DNA of 64,000 nt from Geothrix sp. 21YS21S-4 (GCF_030845995.1 NZ_CP132719.1:2542001-2606000); one strand, 5' to 3'. Counted from the stretch's first letter, positions 18,227-29,160 are shown. The notes: generated by a model from the sequence alone, not told the origin. Numbers and translations: made by a program.

Positions 18227-18597
18227 GGGCGGCTTCCCGGCAAGGCCACCCGCGGGGAGGCCCGACCCATCGAGCCTATCAGAGGCATCCCCTTCCGGAC
18301 ATGGAGGGAAAGAACCCCTCCGCCCCGATGCGACCTGGGTCACAGCCTCATCGGAAGCCCCCCGGAGAGGGCCTCGGCCCTTCGCTCCAATCCAAAGTCA
18401 TCCGCCGCGGAGAAAGCGCCTCCCCGCTTGGTTTCGATCCTGGACCTCCCGACCGCCGGGTGGCGCAGCAGAGCCCGGGGGGCTCTGCGAAGCCGGCCCC
18501 CGGCGAGGAGGGAATCACTCAGAGAGAAGGGAACCACCCTGAGCGGGCCTCCCCCCTTCGCTCCCATCCGAAGTCCTCCGGCGAGGACGGAATCACC
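18227..18597. repeat. gene-free region filled with degenerate repeats
   Basis: This 371-bp gap between glnS and nuoH holds no credible gene. It contains a REP-like hairpin (18454-18505). A phrase like CTTCGCTCCCATCCGAAGTC occurs twice in diverged form, at about 18387-18410 and 18550-18575. The phrase ending CCGGCGAGGAGGGAATCA also occurs twice, near 18500 and 18577. A stretch at 18424-18448 resembles the last codons of glnS. The promoter of nuoH must lie here, but I see no clear -35/-10 pair. Confidence 0.7.
18454..18505. repeat. REP-like nested hairpin
   Basis: The outer stem is 18454-18460 with 18499-18505. The inner 9-bp stem is 18468-18476 with 18480-18488, around a GGG loop. Spacing and flanks match the hairpins in the 122-bp repeats at 7513-7756, but four base pairs differ in both arms at once, so pairing is kept. 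Confidence 0.8.
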
Positions 18598-20307
<1,710 letters not shown>

Positions 20308-20360
20308 CGGGGCTCACAGGATGCAAACCCCAAAGATACCAAGGCGTACCTGAAAAGGCT

Positions 20361-20466
20361 TTTGGAACCGCGAAAAGCATGAAAGCTCCCCCGCGGATTG
20401 GGTCGCCCAGCGTCCCATTTCGCGTGCCCGAAGGGCTTTCGCGTTTTTCGCGGTTCCCTGTTTTTC
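20361..20466. repeat. long-hairpin repeat, family B copy 2
   Basis: The left arm GGAACCGCGAAAAGCATGAA, from about 20364, pairs with the right arm CGCGTTTTTCGCGGTTCC ending at 20457, with a loop of about 50 nt. The arms consist of short near-repeats of CGCGAAAG. A related copy lies at 32358-32514. It sits between proC and glnS, both on the minus strand. Confidence 0.75.
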
Positions 20467-20470
20467 CCGC

Positions 20471-21286
20471 TCAGCCCAGTCCCGCGGCCACCTGGGTGGC
20501 GCGCTCGATGCCTCGGGCGACGACCGAGCGGATGCGACCGTCCTCCAACGCCAGCAGCCCGGCGATGGTGCAGCCCGCGGGGGTGGTGACCTCGTCCTTG
20601 AGGGCGGCGGGGTGGCGGCCCGTCTCCAGCACCATGGCCGCAGCGCCGAGGGTCATCTGGGCGGCCAGTTCCACGGCGACGGCGCGGGGCAGGCCGCACT
20701 GGACGCCCCCTTCGGCCAGGGCCTCCAGGATGACGAACTGAAAGGCCGGCCCGCTGGCGCTGAGCCCCGTCACGGCGTCCATGTGCTTCTCGTCGAGGTC
20801 CATAACCCGGCCCAGAGGCTCGAACAGGGCCCGGGCCTGGGCGAGCTGGACATCCGCCACGCCCGGTCCGGGCGCCAGAACGGTCATCCCCCGGCGGATG
20901 GCGCAGGGGGTGTTGGGCATGGCCCGCACCAGCGGCGTGCCGTCGGGAACGTAGCTGGTGAGCATCCCGAGGGTGGCCCCCGCCGCGATGGAGACCACCA
21001 GCGGCCGATGATCCAGGGCGCCGGCCTCGGAGAGGGCCGCCAGCAGGCCCTTCAGCTCCTTCGGCTTGACGCAGAGGAGGACCACCTCGGAAGCCCGGGC
21101 CGCGGCGGCCACATCGGCGGAGAGGTCCAGCCCCAGCGCTTCGGCCCGGGCGCGGCCCGCCACGGGATGGCGGGTAGCCGCGCGGATCCGCTCCGCCGGA
21201 TAGCCGGAGGCTTCCACCAAGCCGGCGGCGATGGCCTGGCCCATGGTGCCGAACCCGAGCACGGCGAGGGCGGGAGGGGTGGGCAT
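20471..21286 (-). CDS. proC: pyrroline-5-carboxylate reductase
   Basis: A 271-residue enzyme that reduces 1-pyrroline-5-carboxylate to proline with NAD(P)H. The Rossmann motif GFGTMGQAIAAGLV is at the N-terminus, VVLLCVKPKEL follows, and the ProC signature region near residue 160-180 reads VTGLSASGPAFQF. The C-terminal dimerisation helices hold the SPGGTT-like segment as EVTTPAGCTIAGL. The length is typical. Confidence 0.95.
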   Translation of the reverse strand: MPTPPALAVLGFGTMGQAIAAGLVEASGYPAERIRAATRHPVAGRARAEALGLDLSADVAAAARASEVVLLCVKPKELKGLLAALSEAGALDHRPLVVSIAAGATLGMLTSYVPDGTPLVRAMPNTPCAIRRGMTVLAPGPGVADVQLAQARALFEPLGRVMDLDEKHMDAVTGLSASGPAFQFVILEALAEGGVQCGLPRAVAVELAAQMTLGAAAMVLETGRHPAALKDEVTTPAGCTIAGLLALEDGRIRSVVARGIERATQVAAGLG

Positions 21287-21323
21287 GGGAGCTCCTCGAA
21301 AACCGCCGGGGAAGAGGCGGGTC

Positions 21324-21668
21324 CTACTGATCCCGTCCCTGCCCCAGGGTCCACCAGGGGCAGTCGTGCAGCTCCGACACCACGAACCCCTGCCGCATGG
21401 CGGAGATCCGCTGGAACTGGATGCCGGCGGGGGTGTGGAAGCCCGTGGTGATCTCGCTCGGCCCGGAGCGGACCCCGAAGAAGAAGTCGGACTGTTCGAG
21501 GCCGAGGCGCACCACCGTCTCCTGAAGCGCCTGGCGGTGGTCCATTCCGTCGGGAATGCCCTGGATCACCTGGACCGTCTCCCCCGCGATGATCGTGGGG
21601 GCGTAGGCCGCGGCGCCCTGGTCCTCCAGGACGGCGAGGGTCAGGTGGGTGAATTCCTGGAGATCCAT
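21324..21668 (-). CDS. hypothetical protein, coupled to gltX
   Basis: A 114-residue protein that I do not recognise. It starts at an ATG sharing one base with the gltX stop (TGATG), which implies coupled translation. It is soluble, with one short hydrophobic stretch (AYAPTIIAG) and a Phe-rich FFFGVRSGP segment; no catalytic motif or metal ligands are seen. A GTG three codons earlier is an alternative start. proC follows after 37 nt. Codon use matches its neighbours, so it is probably a real gene. Confidence 0.65.
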   Translation of the reverse strand: MDLQEFTHLTLAVLEDQGAAAYAPTIIAGETVQVIQGIPDGMDHRQALQETVVRLGLEQSDFFFGVRSGPSEITTGFHTPAGIQFQRISAMRQGFVVSELHDCPWWTLGQGRDQ

Positions 21669-23140
21669 CAGATCCACCGCGCCAGGCGGACGGCGACTTC
21701 CTCCCGGCCCACCAGCATCAGGGTGTCGAAGATCCCGGGGCTGACCGGCTTCCCGCAGAGGGCGACGCGGAGGGCCTGGGCCAAGTCCTTGGTCTTGAGG
21801 CCGTGCCGGGCGAGGATGGCGTTGAACCCGGCCTCCAGCCCCTCGGGGCTGTAGTCGGCCAGGTCACGAACCTCGGCCAGGGCGGGCTTCACGGCGGGCG
21901 TCACGAACTTCTCCACGGCCTTGTCGTCGAAGGCGGCGGGCCGCTCGAAGGCGAAGCGCAGAGCCTCGGCCATGTCGGTGAGCGACTTTCCCTTCTGCGT
22001 GGCCTGGATGGCCTGGGCCTTCCAGGCGTCGGGCTTCGCGGCCCACCCGGCGGGCATGAAGGGGCGGAGGTGGGGCTCCAGCTCCTGCCAGGAGGCCCGC
22101 TGGATCAGCTTCTGGTTCATCCACTGGAGCTTGTCCATGTCGAACCGGGCGGCGCTCTTCTGGCAGTCCGCCAGGTCGAACAGCTGGATCATCTGCTCGT
22201 CCGTCAGCAGCTCCTCCTCGGCGCTCTCCACGGCGCGGCCGTCGATCTTGGGCGTCCAGGAGAGCCGCGCCAGGGCGAGGCGGACGGCGGAGGGCAAAAG
22301 GCCCATGGCCTGGTACTCCGTAATGCTGGTGGCGCCGTGGCGCTTGCTGAGCTTGGCCCCGTCCGCGCCGAGGATCATGGGCACGTGGGCGAAGGCCGGC
22401 AGCGCGTAGCCCAGGGCCGCGAACAACGGGATCTGCTTGGGCGTGTTGTTCAGGTGGTCGTCGCCGCGGATGACGTGGCTCACCTGCATGTGGGTGTCGT
22501 CCACCACCACGCAGAAATTGTAGGTGGGCACGCCGATCTCGCCGGGCGCGGCGCCGGTGCGGGCGATGATCCAGTCGTCCAGGCTGTCCGCCGGGAAGCG
22601 GGTCTCGCCCTTGATGAGGTCGGGCACGACGATCTCGCCTTCCGGGGGCATCTTGAACCGGATGGCCGAGGGCTCGCTCGCGTCGTGGTTCGCCGAGGCG
22701 CAGCCCTTTCCGGCATCCATTCCGCGGTTGTACTGGAACACCTTGCCGGCCGCCTCCACGGCCTTCCGCCGCTCGTCCAGGGCTTCCCTGGAGCAGCGGC
22801 AGCGGTAGGCCAGGCCCCGGTCCAGCAGGTCCTGGATCTTCGCCCGGTAGAGGTCCATCCGCTGCATCTGGCGGTAGGGGCCGTGGGGGCCCACCCAGCG
22901 CTCGGGATCGCCGGCCACCGGGCCCTCGTCCCAATCCAGGCCGCACCAGGCCATGCCTTCCTCGATGATGCGAATGTTGTCATCGGTGCTGCGGGACAGG
23001 TCCGTGTCCTCGATGCGCAGGATGAAGCGACCGCCGTGCTTCCGGGCGAACAGCCAGCAGAACAGGGCCGTGCGCACGCCTCCGATGTGGAGCATGCCGG
23101 TCGGCGAGGGAGCGAAGCGGGTGACGACTTGGGGGGACAT
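21668..23140 (-). CDS. gltX: glutamyl-tRNA synthetase
   Basis: A 490-residue class I synthetase. The HIGH motif reads RFAPSPTGMLHIGGVRTAL at residue 7 onward, and the KMSKS loop reads GAKLSKRHGATS. The helical anticodon-binding C-terminal domain follows. I chose ATG 23140 because the family begins right before the HIGH strand; the longer frame adds 22 residues without match. glnS is present as well, so this enzyme may be discriminating for tRNA-Glu, but Asn-related tRNA-dependent amidation cannot be judged from the window. Confidence 0.95.
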   Translation of the reverse strand: MSPQVVTRFAPSPTGMLHIGGVRTALFCWLFARKHGGRFILRIEDTDLSRSTDDNIRIIEEGMAWCGLDWDEGPVAGDPERWVGPHGPYRQMQRMDLYRAKIQDLLDRGLAYRCRCSREALDERRKAVEAAGKVFQYNRGMDAGKGCASANHDASEPSAIRFKMPPEGEIVVPDLIKGETRFPADSLDDWIIARTGAAPGEIGVPTYNFCVVVDDTHMQVSHVIRGDDHLNNTPKQIPLFAALGYALPAFAHVPMILGADGAKLSKRHGATSITEYQAMGLLPSAVRLALARLSWTPKIDGRAVESAEEELLTDEQMIQLFDLADCQKSAARFDMDKLQWMNQKLIQRASWQELEPHLRPFMPAGWAAKPDAWKAQAIQATQKGKSLTDMAEALRFAFERPAAFDDKAVEKFVTPAVKPALAEVRDLADYSPEGLEAGFNAILARHGLKTKDLAQALRVALCGKPVSPGIFDTLMLVGREEVAVRLARWI

Positions 23141-23228
23141 GGAGGAGCCTCGGATCAAACCTCCAGTGTGCCCCAAGCGCGCGGACGGCGTCCCCGCAGG
23201 GACCAAAAGGCTCGGCTGGCGCTCCCCG

Positions 23229-24095
23229 CTACTTGATGTAGAGCTTCAGCTTGATCTCGACGGGGGCCTCGCCGCTGAACAGGCTGCGGTCGAGCACGAC
23301 GGGGATCTCCACCACGCTGCTGTGGGGCATGTGCACGGGAGCGGGCGTTGCCGCGCTCGTTTCCGCGGGGATCTCCTCGATCTCCTCCAGCAGCTCGCTG
23401 GCGGAAAGTTCCTCCACTTCCAGGGGCCGGCTGGGTTCCGCGGCCCGCGGGGGCGCCGGCGGAGCGCCGCCGAGGAGGAGGGCCGGCGGCTCCTCCACCA
23501 CGCCTCCGCCGTATTTCTCCGCCAGGCTCTTCAGGACCAGCTTGGCCACGCCGGTGAGGGTCTCCTTGACGCCCTCGCCCCGCATGGCGCAGGCCTCGAA
23601 GGTGGGCGCGCCGAAGAGGTTGATCTCCCGATCCAGGGTCTCCACGGGCAGAGCGTTGGGCGTGTCCCGCTTGTTCCACTGGATGACGTGGGGGATCTTC
23701 GCCAGCTCGGTCCCCTGCTCGCGAAGATTGGCGATCAGGTTCTGGAAGCTCTCCTTGTTGCTCTCCAGGGCCGGAGCCTGGGAATCCGCCACGAACACCA
23801 CGGCGTCGGCGCCGCGCAGCACCAGCTTCCGGGTGGCGTCGTAGAAGACCTGGCCGGGCACCGTGTAGAGCTGGATCCGGGTCTTCATTCCGCGGATGGT
23901 GCCCAGTTCGATGGGCAGGAAATCGAAGAAGAGGGTGCGGTCCGTCTGGGTGGCCAGGGAGAGCATCTTGCCCCGGCCTTCGCCCGGTAGGGTGTCGTAG
24001 ACGTGCTGGAGGTTGGTGGTCTTTCCGCACAGGCCGGGACCGTAGTAGACGATCTTGGCCGTCAGCTCCTTGGTGGCCGCGTTGAAAAGCACCAT
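23229..24095 (-). CDS. mglA: MglA-like small GTPase with C-terminal extension
   Basis: A 288-residue protein. Residues 1-195 match the MglA family of bacterial Ras-like GTPases that set polarity in gliding and type IV pilus motility. The P-loop GPGLCGKTT is at 19-27, the switch-2 motif TVPGQ at 78-82 (where Ras has DTAGQ), and NKRD at 141-144. MglA itself is about 195 residues. Here a Pro/Glu-rich tail of about 90 residues follows, ending with IKLKLYIK, with no recognised domain. No mglB (GTPase-activating partner) lies nearby. An FHA-domain gene starts divergently 141 nt away. Confidence 0.9.
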   Translation of the reverse strand: MVLFNAATKELTAKIVYYGPGLCGKTTNLQHVYDTLPGEGRGKMLSLATQTDRTLFFDFLPIELGTIRGMKTRIQLYTVPGQVFYDATRKLVLRGADAVVFVADSQAPALESNKESFQNLIANLREQGTELAKIPHVIQWNKRDTPNALPVETLDREINLFGAPTFEACAMRGEGVKETLTGVAKLVLKSLAEKYGGGVVEEPPALLLGGAPPAPPRAAEPSRPLEVEELSASELLEEIEEIPAETSAATPAPVHMPHSSVVEIPVVLDRSLFSGEAPVEIKLKLYIK

Positions 24096-24236
24096 ACCTT
24101 CACCTTCTTGATCTTCGGGGAAGATTGGCGGGTCAGCGGAGGGCCGTCAAGAAAGAACCGGGATTCCGCTTCCGGCCCCTCCCTTTCCGCAGATGCGCTA
24201 CACTTCCGGCCATCCCACCCTTATCCGAGGATTTCC

Positions 24237-25187
24237 ATGGCCAAGCTGCTGGTGCACGAAAGCGCAGGGGTCCGAACGTTCGAGATCGTGGATGAGGAAG
24301 TCCACATGGGGCGCGAGCTGGACAACACGCTGCGCCTCCCCGATCCCAGCATCAGCCGCCACCACTGCGTCCTCCGCAAGGCGGCCGGCGGCGGCTACGA
24401 GATCCAGGACCTGGAGAGCAGCAACGGCGTGCTGGTGAACGGCAGCCGCGTGCAGACGTCGCCCCTGCGGGACGGGGACCGCATCACCCTCGGCCAGATC
24501 CAGCTCACGTTCCAGGATCCGCGCCCCGAAGCCAGTCCCACCGTGGCGATCAGCGTCCCGAATCCGGTCCCCGTTCCCAGCGGCACCGTCCGGATGTCCG
24601 CGGACGAACTGGCGGCCATCCATACCGGCCCGCCACCCGCGGACCCCCCGGCCGCGCCTCCGGCTCCGCGGCCCGCGCCGCCCTTCCCTCCCGTCGCCCC
24701 CGCCGTGCCGACGCCCCTTCCGCCGGGACCTTCCGAACAGTCCTTCCTGGGCTCCCTGCTGCCCTCCCTGCCCGACGACGCGGTGCCCACCGGCGAACGG
24801 GGCGACCTGGGAACGCGGCTCCTGGCCATCCTCATCGACGTGGTGCCCGGCGTCCTCATCTATATCGCGTGCATCTTCCTCACCTTCATCCCCTACCTGG
24901 GCTGCATCCTCTGGCCCCTCCAGTTCATTGCATACGCGGCCTATTACTGGCTCTTCATTCCGTGGTGCGTCTCCAAGTACGGCGCCAGCATCGGGAAGAA
25001 GGCCATGAAGCTGCGGGTGGTGCCGGAGGGCGAACCCCGCGGTCGCATCGGCTTCGGACCGGCGGTCCTGCGCCAGATCGGGAACTTCCTGTTCCTGAAC
25101 GTGATCGTCCTTCTCATCAAGGGCGACGAGCGGATCAGCCTCAGCGATCTGCTGGCGAAATCGGAAGTCCTGAAAGTGGATCGCTGA
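24237..25187 (+). CDS. FHA-domain protein with RDD membrane domain
   Basis: A 316-residue protein. Residues 1-95 form an FHA domain, which binds phosphothreonine peptides (MGRELDNTLRLPDPSISRHH, then SSNGVLVNGSRV). A Pro/Ala-rich linker runs from about 105 to 175. The RDD domain with three hydrophobic segments begins at RLLAILIDVVPGVLIY. The FHA part should face the cytosol and tether a phosphorylated partner to the membrane, which is inference. The ATG at 24237 sits at the FHA start. It is 2 nt from dcd, so the two are probably one transcript. Confidence 0.88.
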   Translation: MAKLLVHESAGVRTFEIVDEEVHMGRELDNTLRLPDPSISRHHCVLRKAAGGGYEIQDLESSNGVLVNGSRVQTSPLRDGDRITLGQIQLTFQDPRPEASPTVAISVPNPVPVPSGTVRMSADELAAIHTGPPPADPPAAPPAPRPAPPFPPVAPAVPTPLPPGPSEQSFLGSLLPSLPDDAVPTGERGDLGTRLLAILIDVVPGVLIYIACIFLTFIPYLGCILWPLQFIAYAAYYWLFIPWCVSKYGASIGKKAMKLRVVPEGEPRGRIGFGPAVLRQIGNFLFLNVIVLLIKGDERISLSDLLAKSEVLKVDR

Positions 25188-25189
25188 GG

Positions 25190-25729
25190 GTGATCCTCAC
25201 CGGCCGCCAGATCCTCGAAGCGAAGGACCAGGGACGGATCCGCATCGATCCCTGGTCCGACGCTCAGCTCAACCCCAACAGCTACAACCTGCGCTTGGCG
25301 GAGGATCTCGCCGTCTACACCGGCGCCGAGCTGGACATGGCCCAGCCCAACGGGATCGAGTTCCTCAAGATCCCCGCCGAAGGGCTGGTGATCCGCCCCG
25401 GAAAGCTCTACCTCGGGCGGACCCAGGAGTACACCGAGACCCACGGAATGGTGCCCATGCTCGAAGGCCGCAGCAGCGTGGGCCGGCTCGGGCTGTTCGT
25501 CCACGTCACCGCGGGCTTCGGCGACATCGGGTTCTGCGGCTACTGGACTTTGGAGATCAGCTGCGTCCAGCCGGTGCGGATCTACGCCGGGGTGGGCATC
25601 TGCCAGATCTTCTACCACAGCATCAGCGGCGAGTACGACAGCTACGAGACCGGCAAGTACCAGCGGAATTCGGGGATCCAGCCGTCGATGCTGTGGAAGG
25701 ATTTCGCCCGGGACGACAACCCGCGATAG
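25190..25729 (+). CDS. dcd: dCTP deaminase
   Basis: A 179-residue trimeric enzyme that turns dCTP into dUTP. The N-terminus reads VILTGRQILEA. The active-site stretch EGRSSVGRLGLFVHVTAGFG carries the Arg and Ser residues, and the catalytic Glu follows in TLEI. The start is GTG, two bases after the stop of the FHA gene, so translation is likely coupled. Longer upstream reading in this frame overlaps the FHA gene and is not real. A bifunctional dCTP deaminase/dUTPase is possible but not indicated. Confidence 0.94.
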   Translation: MILTGRQILEAKDQGRIRIDPWSDAQLNPNSYNLRLAEDLAVYTGAELDMAQPNGIEFLKIPAEGLVIRPGKLYLGRTQEYTETHGMVPMLEGRSSVGRLGLFVHVTAGFGDIGFCGYWTLEISCVQPVRIYAGVGICQIFYHSISGEYDSYETGKYQRNSGIQPSMLWKDFARDDNPR

Positions 25730-25764
25730 GCCTAGAATCAGCCCATTCCTTCCCGAGGTGATCG

Positions 25765-26025
25765 ATGCCCCTTCCGCTGCTTGGTCTGCTGCAAGGCCAC
25801 TCCAACGACGCGGCCCTGGCGGGTCTGGCCGCGGCGGGGTGCATGGTGTGGGCCGTCGCCGCCCTCGCCATGGTGGTCTTCCCCATCTTCTGCTTCTGGC
25901 GGATCTTCCAGAAGGCGGGCTACAACGGCGCCATGGCGCTCCTGTGCCTCATCCCCGGGATCGGGATGATCATCGTCCTGTGCATCCTCGCCTTCGGCAC
26001 CTGGCCCGCCGGACAGCGCTCCTAG
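25765..26025 (+). CDS. small two-helix membrane protein
   Basis: An 86-residue hydrophobic protein with one helix near residues 17-42 and a second near 56-78. Between them is a short loop, FWRIFQKAGYNGAM, which resembles the DUF805/DUF5684-type motif of small signal-peptidase-like membrane proteins. No function can be assigned. A CGAGGTG ribosome-binding site precedes the ATG. Its stop overlaps by four bases the stop of the convergent cyclase gene. Confidence 0.7.
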   Translation: MPLPLLGLLQGHSNDAALAGLAAAGCMVWAVAALAMVVFPIFCFWRIFQKAGYNGAMALLCLIPGIGMIIVLCILAFGTWPAGQRS

Positions 26026-27626
26026 CTGGTCCCGCCCGCGTCGTCCCACCGCACCTCGAAGGGCCGCACCTCGTGCTCGATGCCCTTCAGCGCGAAGCCC
26101 TCCAGCGGCCGGAGCTGGCCCACGCCGACCAGTTCCGCGGTGCGGGGGCCGACGACGATCTGGCCCGGCTTGGCCACGCCGCTCTCCAGGCGCGAGGCCA
26201 GGTTCACGGTGCTGCCCATCACGGTGTAGTCCATCCGCTTCTCGCAGCCGATGTCGCCCGCGAAGGCCTCGCCGCTGTTGATCCCGATGCGCATCCGCAG
26301 TTCGGGGTAGCCGTCCGGCCGCGCGGCGTTCAATGCGTGGAGAGTGGCCTGCATGGCCGCCGCGGCCTCCACGGCGTGGCGGGCGTGGTCGGGATCGGGA
26401 TTCGGGGCCCCGAAGAAGGCCATCAGGGCGTCGCCGATGTACTTGTCGAGGGTCCCCCCGCGAAGGAAGATCTGATCCGTCAGCGCCTCGAAGGTGCGGT
26501 TCAGGATGGCCGCCAGGACCAGGGGCTCCATCCCCTCGCTCATCCGCGTGAAGCCCGAGATGTCGGCGAACAGGACGCTGATCTCGCAGCGCTGGGCCTG
26601 GAGGGCCGGCGCCTCCTTGCTCTGGCTGGACTTGAGGATCTGATCCACCACGGCGGGGCTGTGGTACCGCTCCAGGCGGCGGCGGAAGTTGGCCTCGCGC
26701 TCGCGCTGGATGCCGACGGCCGCGAAGTTGGCCATGGCGCTGAGCAGGTGCTCGTCCTCCCGCTTGAACCCGCCCTTGCTGAGGCTCGTCTCCAGATAGA
26801 CCACCCCGAAGGCCTGGTTCTCCACGATCAGCGGCGCGCAGAGGGCGGACGAGATCCCGTGGATCTTGATGCTCTCCCCGGCGCTGAAGCGGGGGTCCAT
26901 CCGCGCGTCGGTGGTGAGGATGGCCACCCGGTCCTTCATGGCCGTGCGGGCGATGGTCCGGCTGATGGGCGCCGTGTGCTGGCCGGGCTGCTCCTCCCAG
27001 ACCAGCTCCGGCACCAGCTCCCCGGCCGCGTCGGCCAGGAGGATGAAGCCCCGCTGGCAGGGGATCTGGGCCGTCACCAGGCCCATCACCGACTCCAGCA
27101 GCTCCGGCAACCCCGCCGCCCGCAGGAGCGTCCCCGCCATGCTGGCCAGGCGCTGGAAGAGGGTGACCGCCTCGCCGGCCGGATGCTGCCCGCTGGCCTG
27201 GGCCAGCATGGCCTCCAGGCTGGCGTGGGGCACCAGGATCGAGCCCGAAGCGTCGAAGGCGCGGTCCTCCAGCGAGATCTTGGATACGGCGGCCCTGGGC
27301 GCCAGGGTCTGGTTCAGCCCCTGGAGCGTGGGGCCGGAAGTTTCCTCGCCCACCCACATCACCAGGACTTCGCCGAGCAGGACCTTGTCGCCGGGATTCA
27401 GGGGTAGGGGTTCCGCCAGGATGGTCCCATTGAGGGACGTGCCGTTCAGAGACTTCATGTCCGCCACGTGGGGGCGGCCGTCCTTGAGAAAGATCCGGGC
27501 GTGGACCCGGCTCACTGCATTGGCCTGAATCCGGATGGTGGCCTGCTCCCCCCGTCCGATGGTGAGGCCCTCCTCCGTGAGGGTCACGGGATGCAGGGCG
27601 CCGTCAACCTGGAGGGTCAATTTCAT
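26022..27626 (-). CDS. FHA-GAF class III nucleotide cyclase
   Basis: A 534-residue soluble protein. The FHA domain at 1-95 has TIGRGEQATIRI, then SRVHARI and SLNGTSLNGT. A GAF domain lies at about 165-320, and a class III adenylate/guanylate cyclase domain at about 345-520 with both metal-binding aspartates (VLFADISGFTRMSEG and the later GDALMAFFG). The purine-specificity Lys is in LDKYIGDALM. It should make cAMP from ATP under control of a phosphopeptide and a GAF ligand. The start is ATG 27626; the longer frame adds only low-complexity sequence. rimO starts divergently 100 nt away. Confidence 0.9.
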   Translation of the reverse strand: MKLTLQVDGALHPVTLTEEGLTIGRGEQATIRIQANAVSRVHARIFLKDGRPHVADMKSLNGTSLNGTILAEPLPLNPGDKVLLGEVLVMWVGEETSGPTLQGLNQTLAPRAAVSKISLEDRAFDASGSILVPHASLEAMLAQASGQHPAGEAVTLFQRLASMAGTLLRAAGLPELLESVMGLVTAQIPCQRGFILLADAAGELVPELVWEEQPGQHTAPISRTIARTAMKDRVAILTTDARMDPRFSAGESIKIHGISSALCAPLIVENQAFGVVYLETSLSKGGFKREDEHLLSAMANFAAVGIQREREANFRRRLERYHSPAVVDQILKSSQSKEAPALQAQRCEISVLFADISGFTRMSEGMEPLVLAAILNRTFEALTDQIFLRGGTLDKYIGDALMAFFGAPNPDPDHARHAVEAAAAMQATLHALNAARPDGYPELRMRIGINSGEAFAGDIGCEKRMDYTVMGSTVNLASRLESGVAKPGQIVVGPRTAELVGVGQLRPLEGFALKGIEHEVRPFEVRWDDAGGTS

Positions 27627-27726
27627 GTCGCAACCGGGAAAAGGGTGGATCCAGCACGCGGGTGCTGATCTTATCGGCGAGCCGGGGTAACCTATGAGGT
27701 TCCGCCGGAGGGCGGCCGGAGGCGCG

Positions 27727-29103
27727 TTGACCAAAGTCGGTTTCATGTCCCTGGGGTGTCCCAAGAACCTGGTGGACTCGGAAGTCATGCTGGGCCACCT
27801 GCGCCTCAAAGGCTACGGGATCACGCCGGTCCTGGAGGAGGCCCAGGTGCTGGTGGTGAACACCTGCGGGTTCATCGACGCCGCCAAGAAGGAGAGCGTG
27901 GAGGCCATCCTGGAGGCCGCCTCCATGAAGCAGCGGGGCGCCTGCGAGAAGCTGATCGTGGCCGGCTGCCTGGTGGAGCGCTACCGGGACGAGCTGATGG
28001 GGGAGATCCCCGAGATCGACGCCTGCCTGGGCACCCGCGACATCGAGCAGATCGCCGAGGTGATCGGCGCCGGCGCCGCCTTCGAGCTGGATCCCGATCC
28101 CGCCTACCTCTACACCGAGGCGAGCCCGCGGATGCTCACCACCCCCAAGGCCAGCGCCTACCTGAAGATCAGCGAGGGCTGCGACCACGCCTGCGCCTTC
28201 TGCGTGATCCCCCAGCTGCGCGGCGCCCAGCGGAGCCGCAGCGTGGAGAGCGTGGTGGCGGAGGCGGAGAACCTCGTCGCCCAGGGCGTCCTGGAGATCA
28301 GCCTGGTAGGCCAGGACACCACGGACTACGGCCGCGATTTCGGGGATCCGGACGCCCTCGAAAAGCTGGTGCGGGCGCTGGGGAAGGTGGAAGGGCTGCG
28401 CTGGGCGCGGATCCACTACGCCTATCCCAACCGCCTCACCGACGGGCTGCTGCGGGCCATGGCCGAGACGCCCAACTGCGCCAAGTACCTCGACATGCCC
28501 CTCCAGCACGCGGACGCCGGAATCCTCAAGGCCATGGCCCGGGGCGGCGGGCGGGCCTCCTTCCTGAAGCTGATCGAGAAGGTGCGCCGGATCGTTCCCG
28601 GCGTGGCCATCCGCTCGAACTTCATCGTGGGCTTCCCCGGCGAGGACGAGGCCGCGTTCGAGGAACTGAAGGCCTTCGTGCAGGAGGCCCGCTTCGACCA
28701 CGTGGGCGTCTTCACCTACAGCCCCGAGGAGGGCACCTCCGCCTACGGGCTGGGCGACCCCATTCCCAAGCGCACCAAGGAGGCCCGCAAGCGGCGGATC
28801 CTGGAGCTGCAGCAGAAGATCGCCCGGGAGAAGAACCAGGAGAAGGTGGGCCAGGTCCTCGACGTCCTGGTGGAAGGCGCCCACGAGGAGACGGAACTGC
28901 TGGTGAAGGGGCGCCACCAGGGCCAGGCCCCCGACATCGACGGGAACGTCCTTCTGGTGGACGGCGCCCCCCAGGCCAACACCATCCAGCGGGTGCGGAT
29001 CGTGAAAGCCCACGCCTACGACCTCATCGGGGAAGTCGAGGAGGGCGGGCTGGAGGCGAGCACCGCGGCCTACGAGGCGCAATTCCGGGCGCGGCAGGGC
29101 TAA
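27727..29103 (+). CDS. rimO: ribosomal protein S12 methylthiotransferase
   Basis: A 458-residue radical-SAM enzyme that puts a methylthio group on an aspartate of ribosomal protein S12. The N-terminal MTTase domain has SLGCPKNLVDSE with further cluster cysteines in NTCGF and VAGCLVERY. The radical-SAM motif is CDHACAFCVIP. A TRAM domain ends the protein. I chose TTG 27727, preceded by GGAGG, because family members begin MKVGF-SLGCPKN. An ATG at 27694 would add 11 residues of Arg/Gly-rich sequence. Confidence 0.93.
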   Translation: MTKVGFMSLGCPKNLVDSEVMLGHLRLKGYGITPVLEEAQVLVVNTCGFIDAAKKESVEAILEAASMKQRGACEKLIVAGCLVERYRDELMGEIPEIDACLGTRDIEQIAEVIGAGAAFELDPDPAYLYTEASPRMLTTPKASAYLKISEGCDHACAFCVIPQLRGAQRSRSVESVVAEAENLVAQGVLEISLVGQDTTDYGRDFGDPDALEKLVRALGKVEGLRWARIHYAYPNRLTDGLLRAMAETPNCAKYLDMPLQHADAGILKAMARGGGRASFLKLIEKVRRIVPGVAIRSNFIVGFPGEDEAAFEELKAFVQEARFDHVGVFTYSPEEGTSAYGLGDPIPKRTKEARKRRILELQQKIAREKNQEKVGQVLDVLVEGAHEETELLVKGRHQGQAPDIDGNVLLVDGAPQANTIQRVRIVKAHAYDLIGEVEEGGLEASTAAYEAQFRARQG

Positions 29104-29160
29104 ACGGATCTGCGAAGGTTCTCGTAGGCCCTGGCGAACCTTCCCATCCGGGGATTTCGC

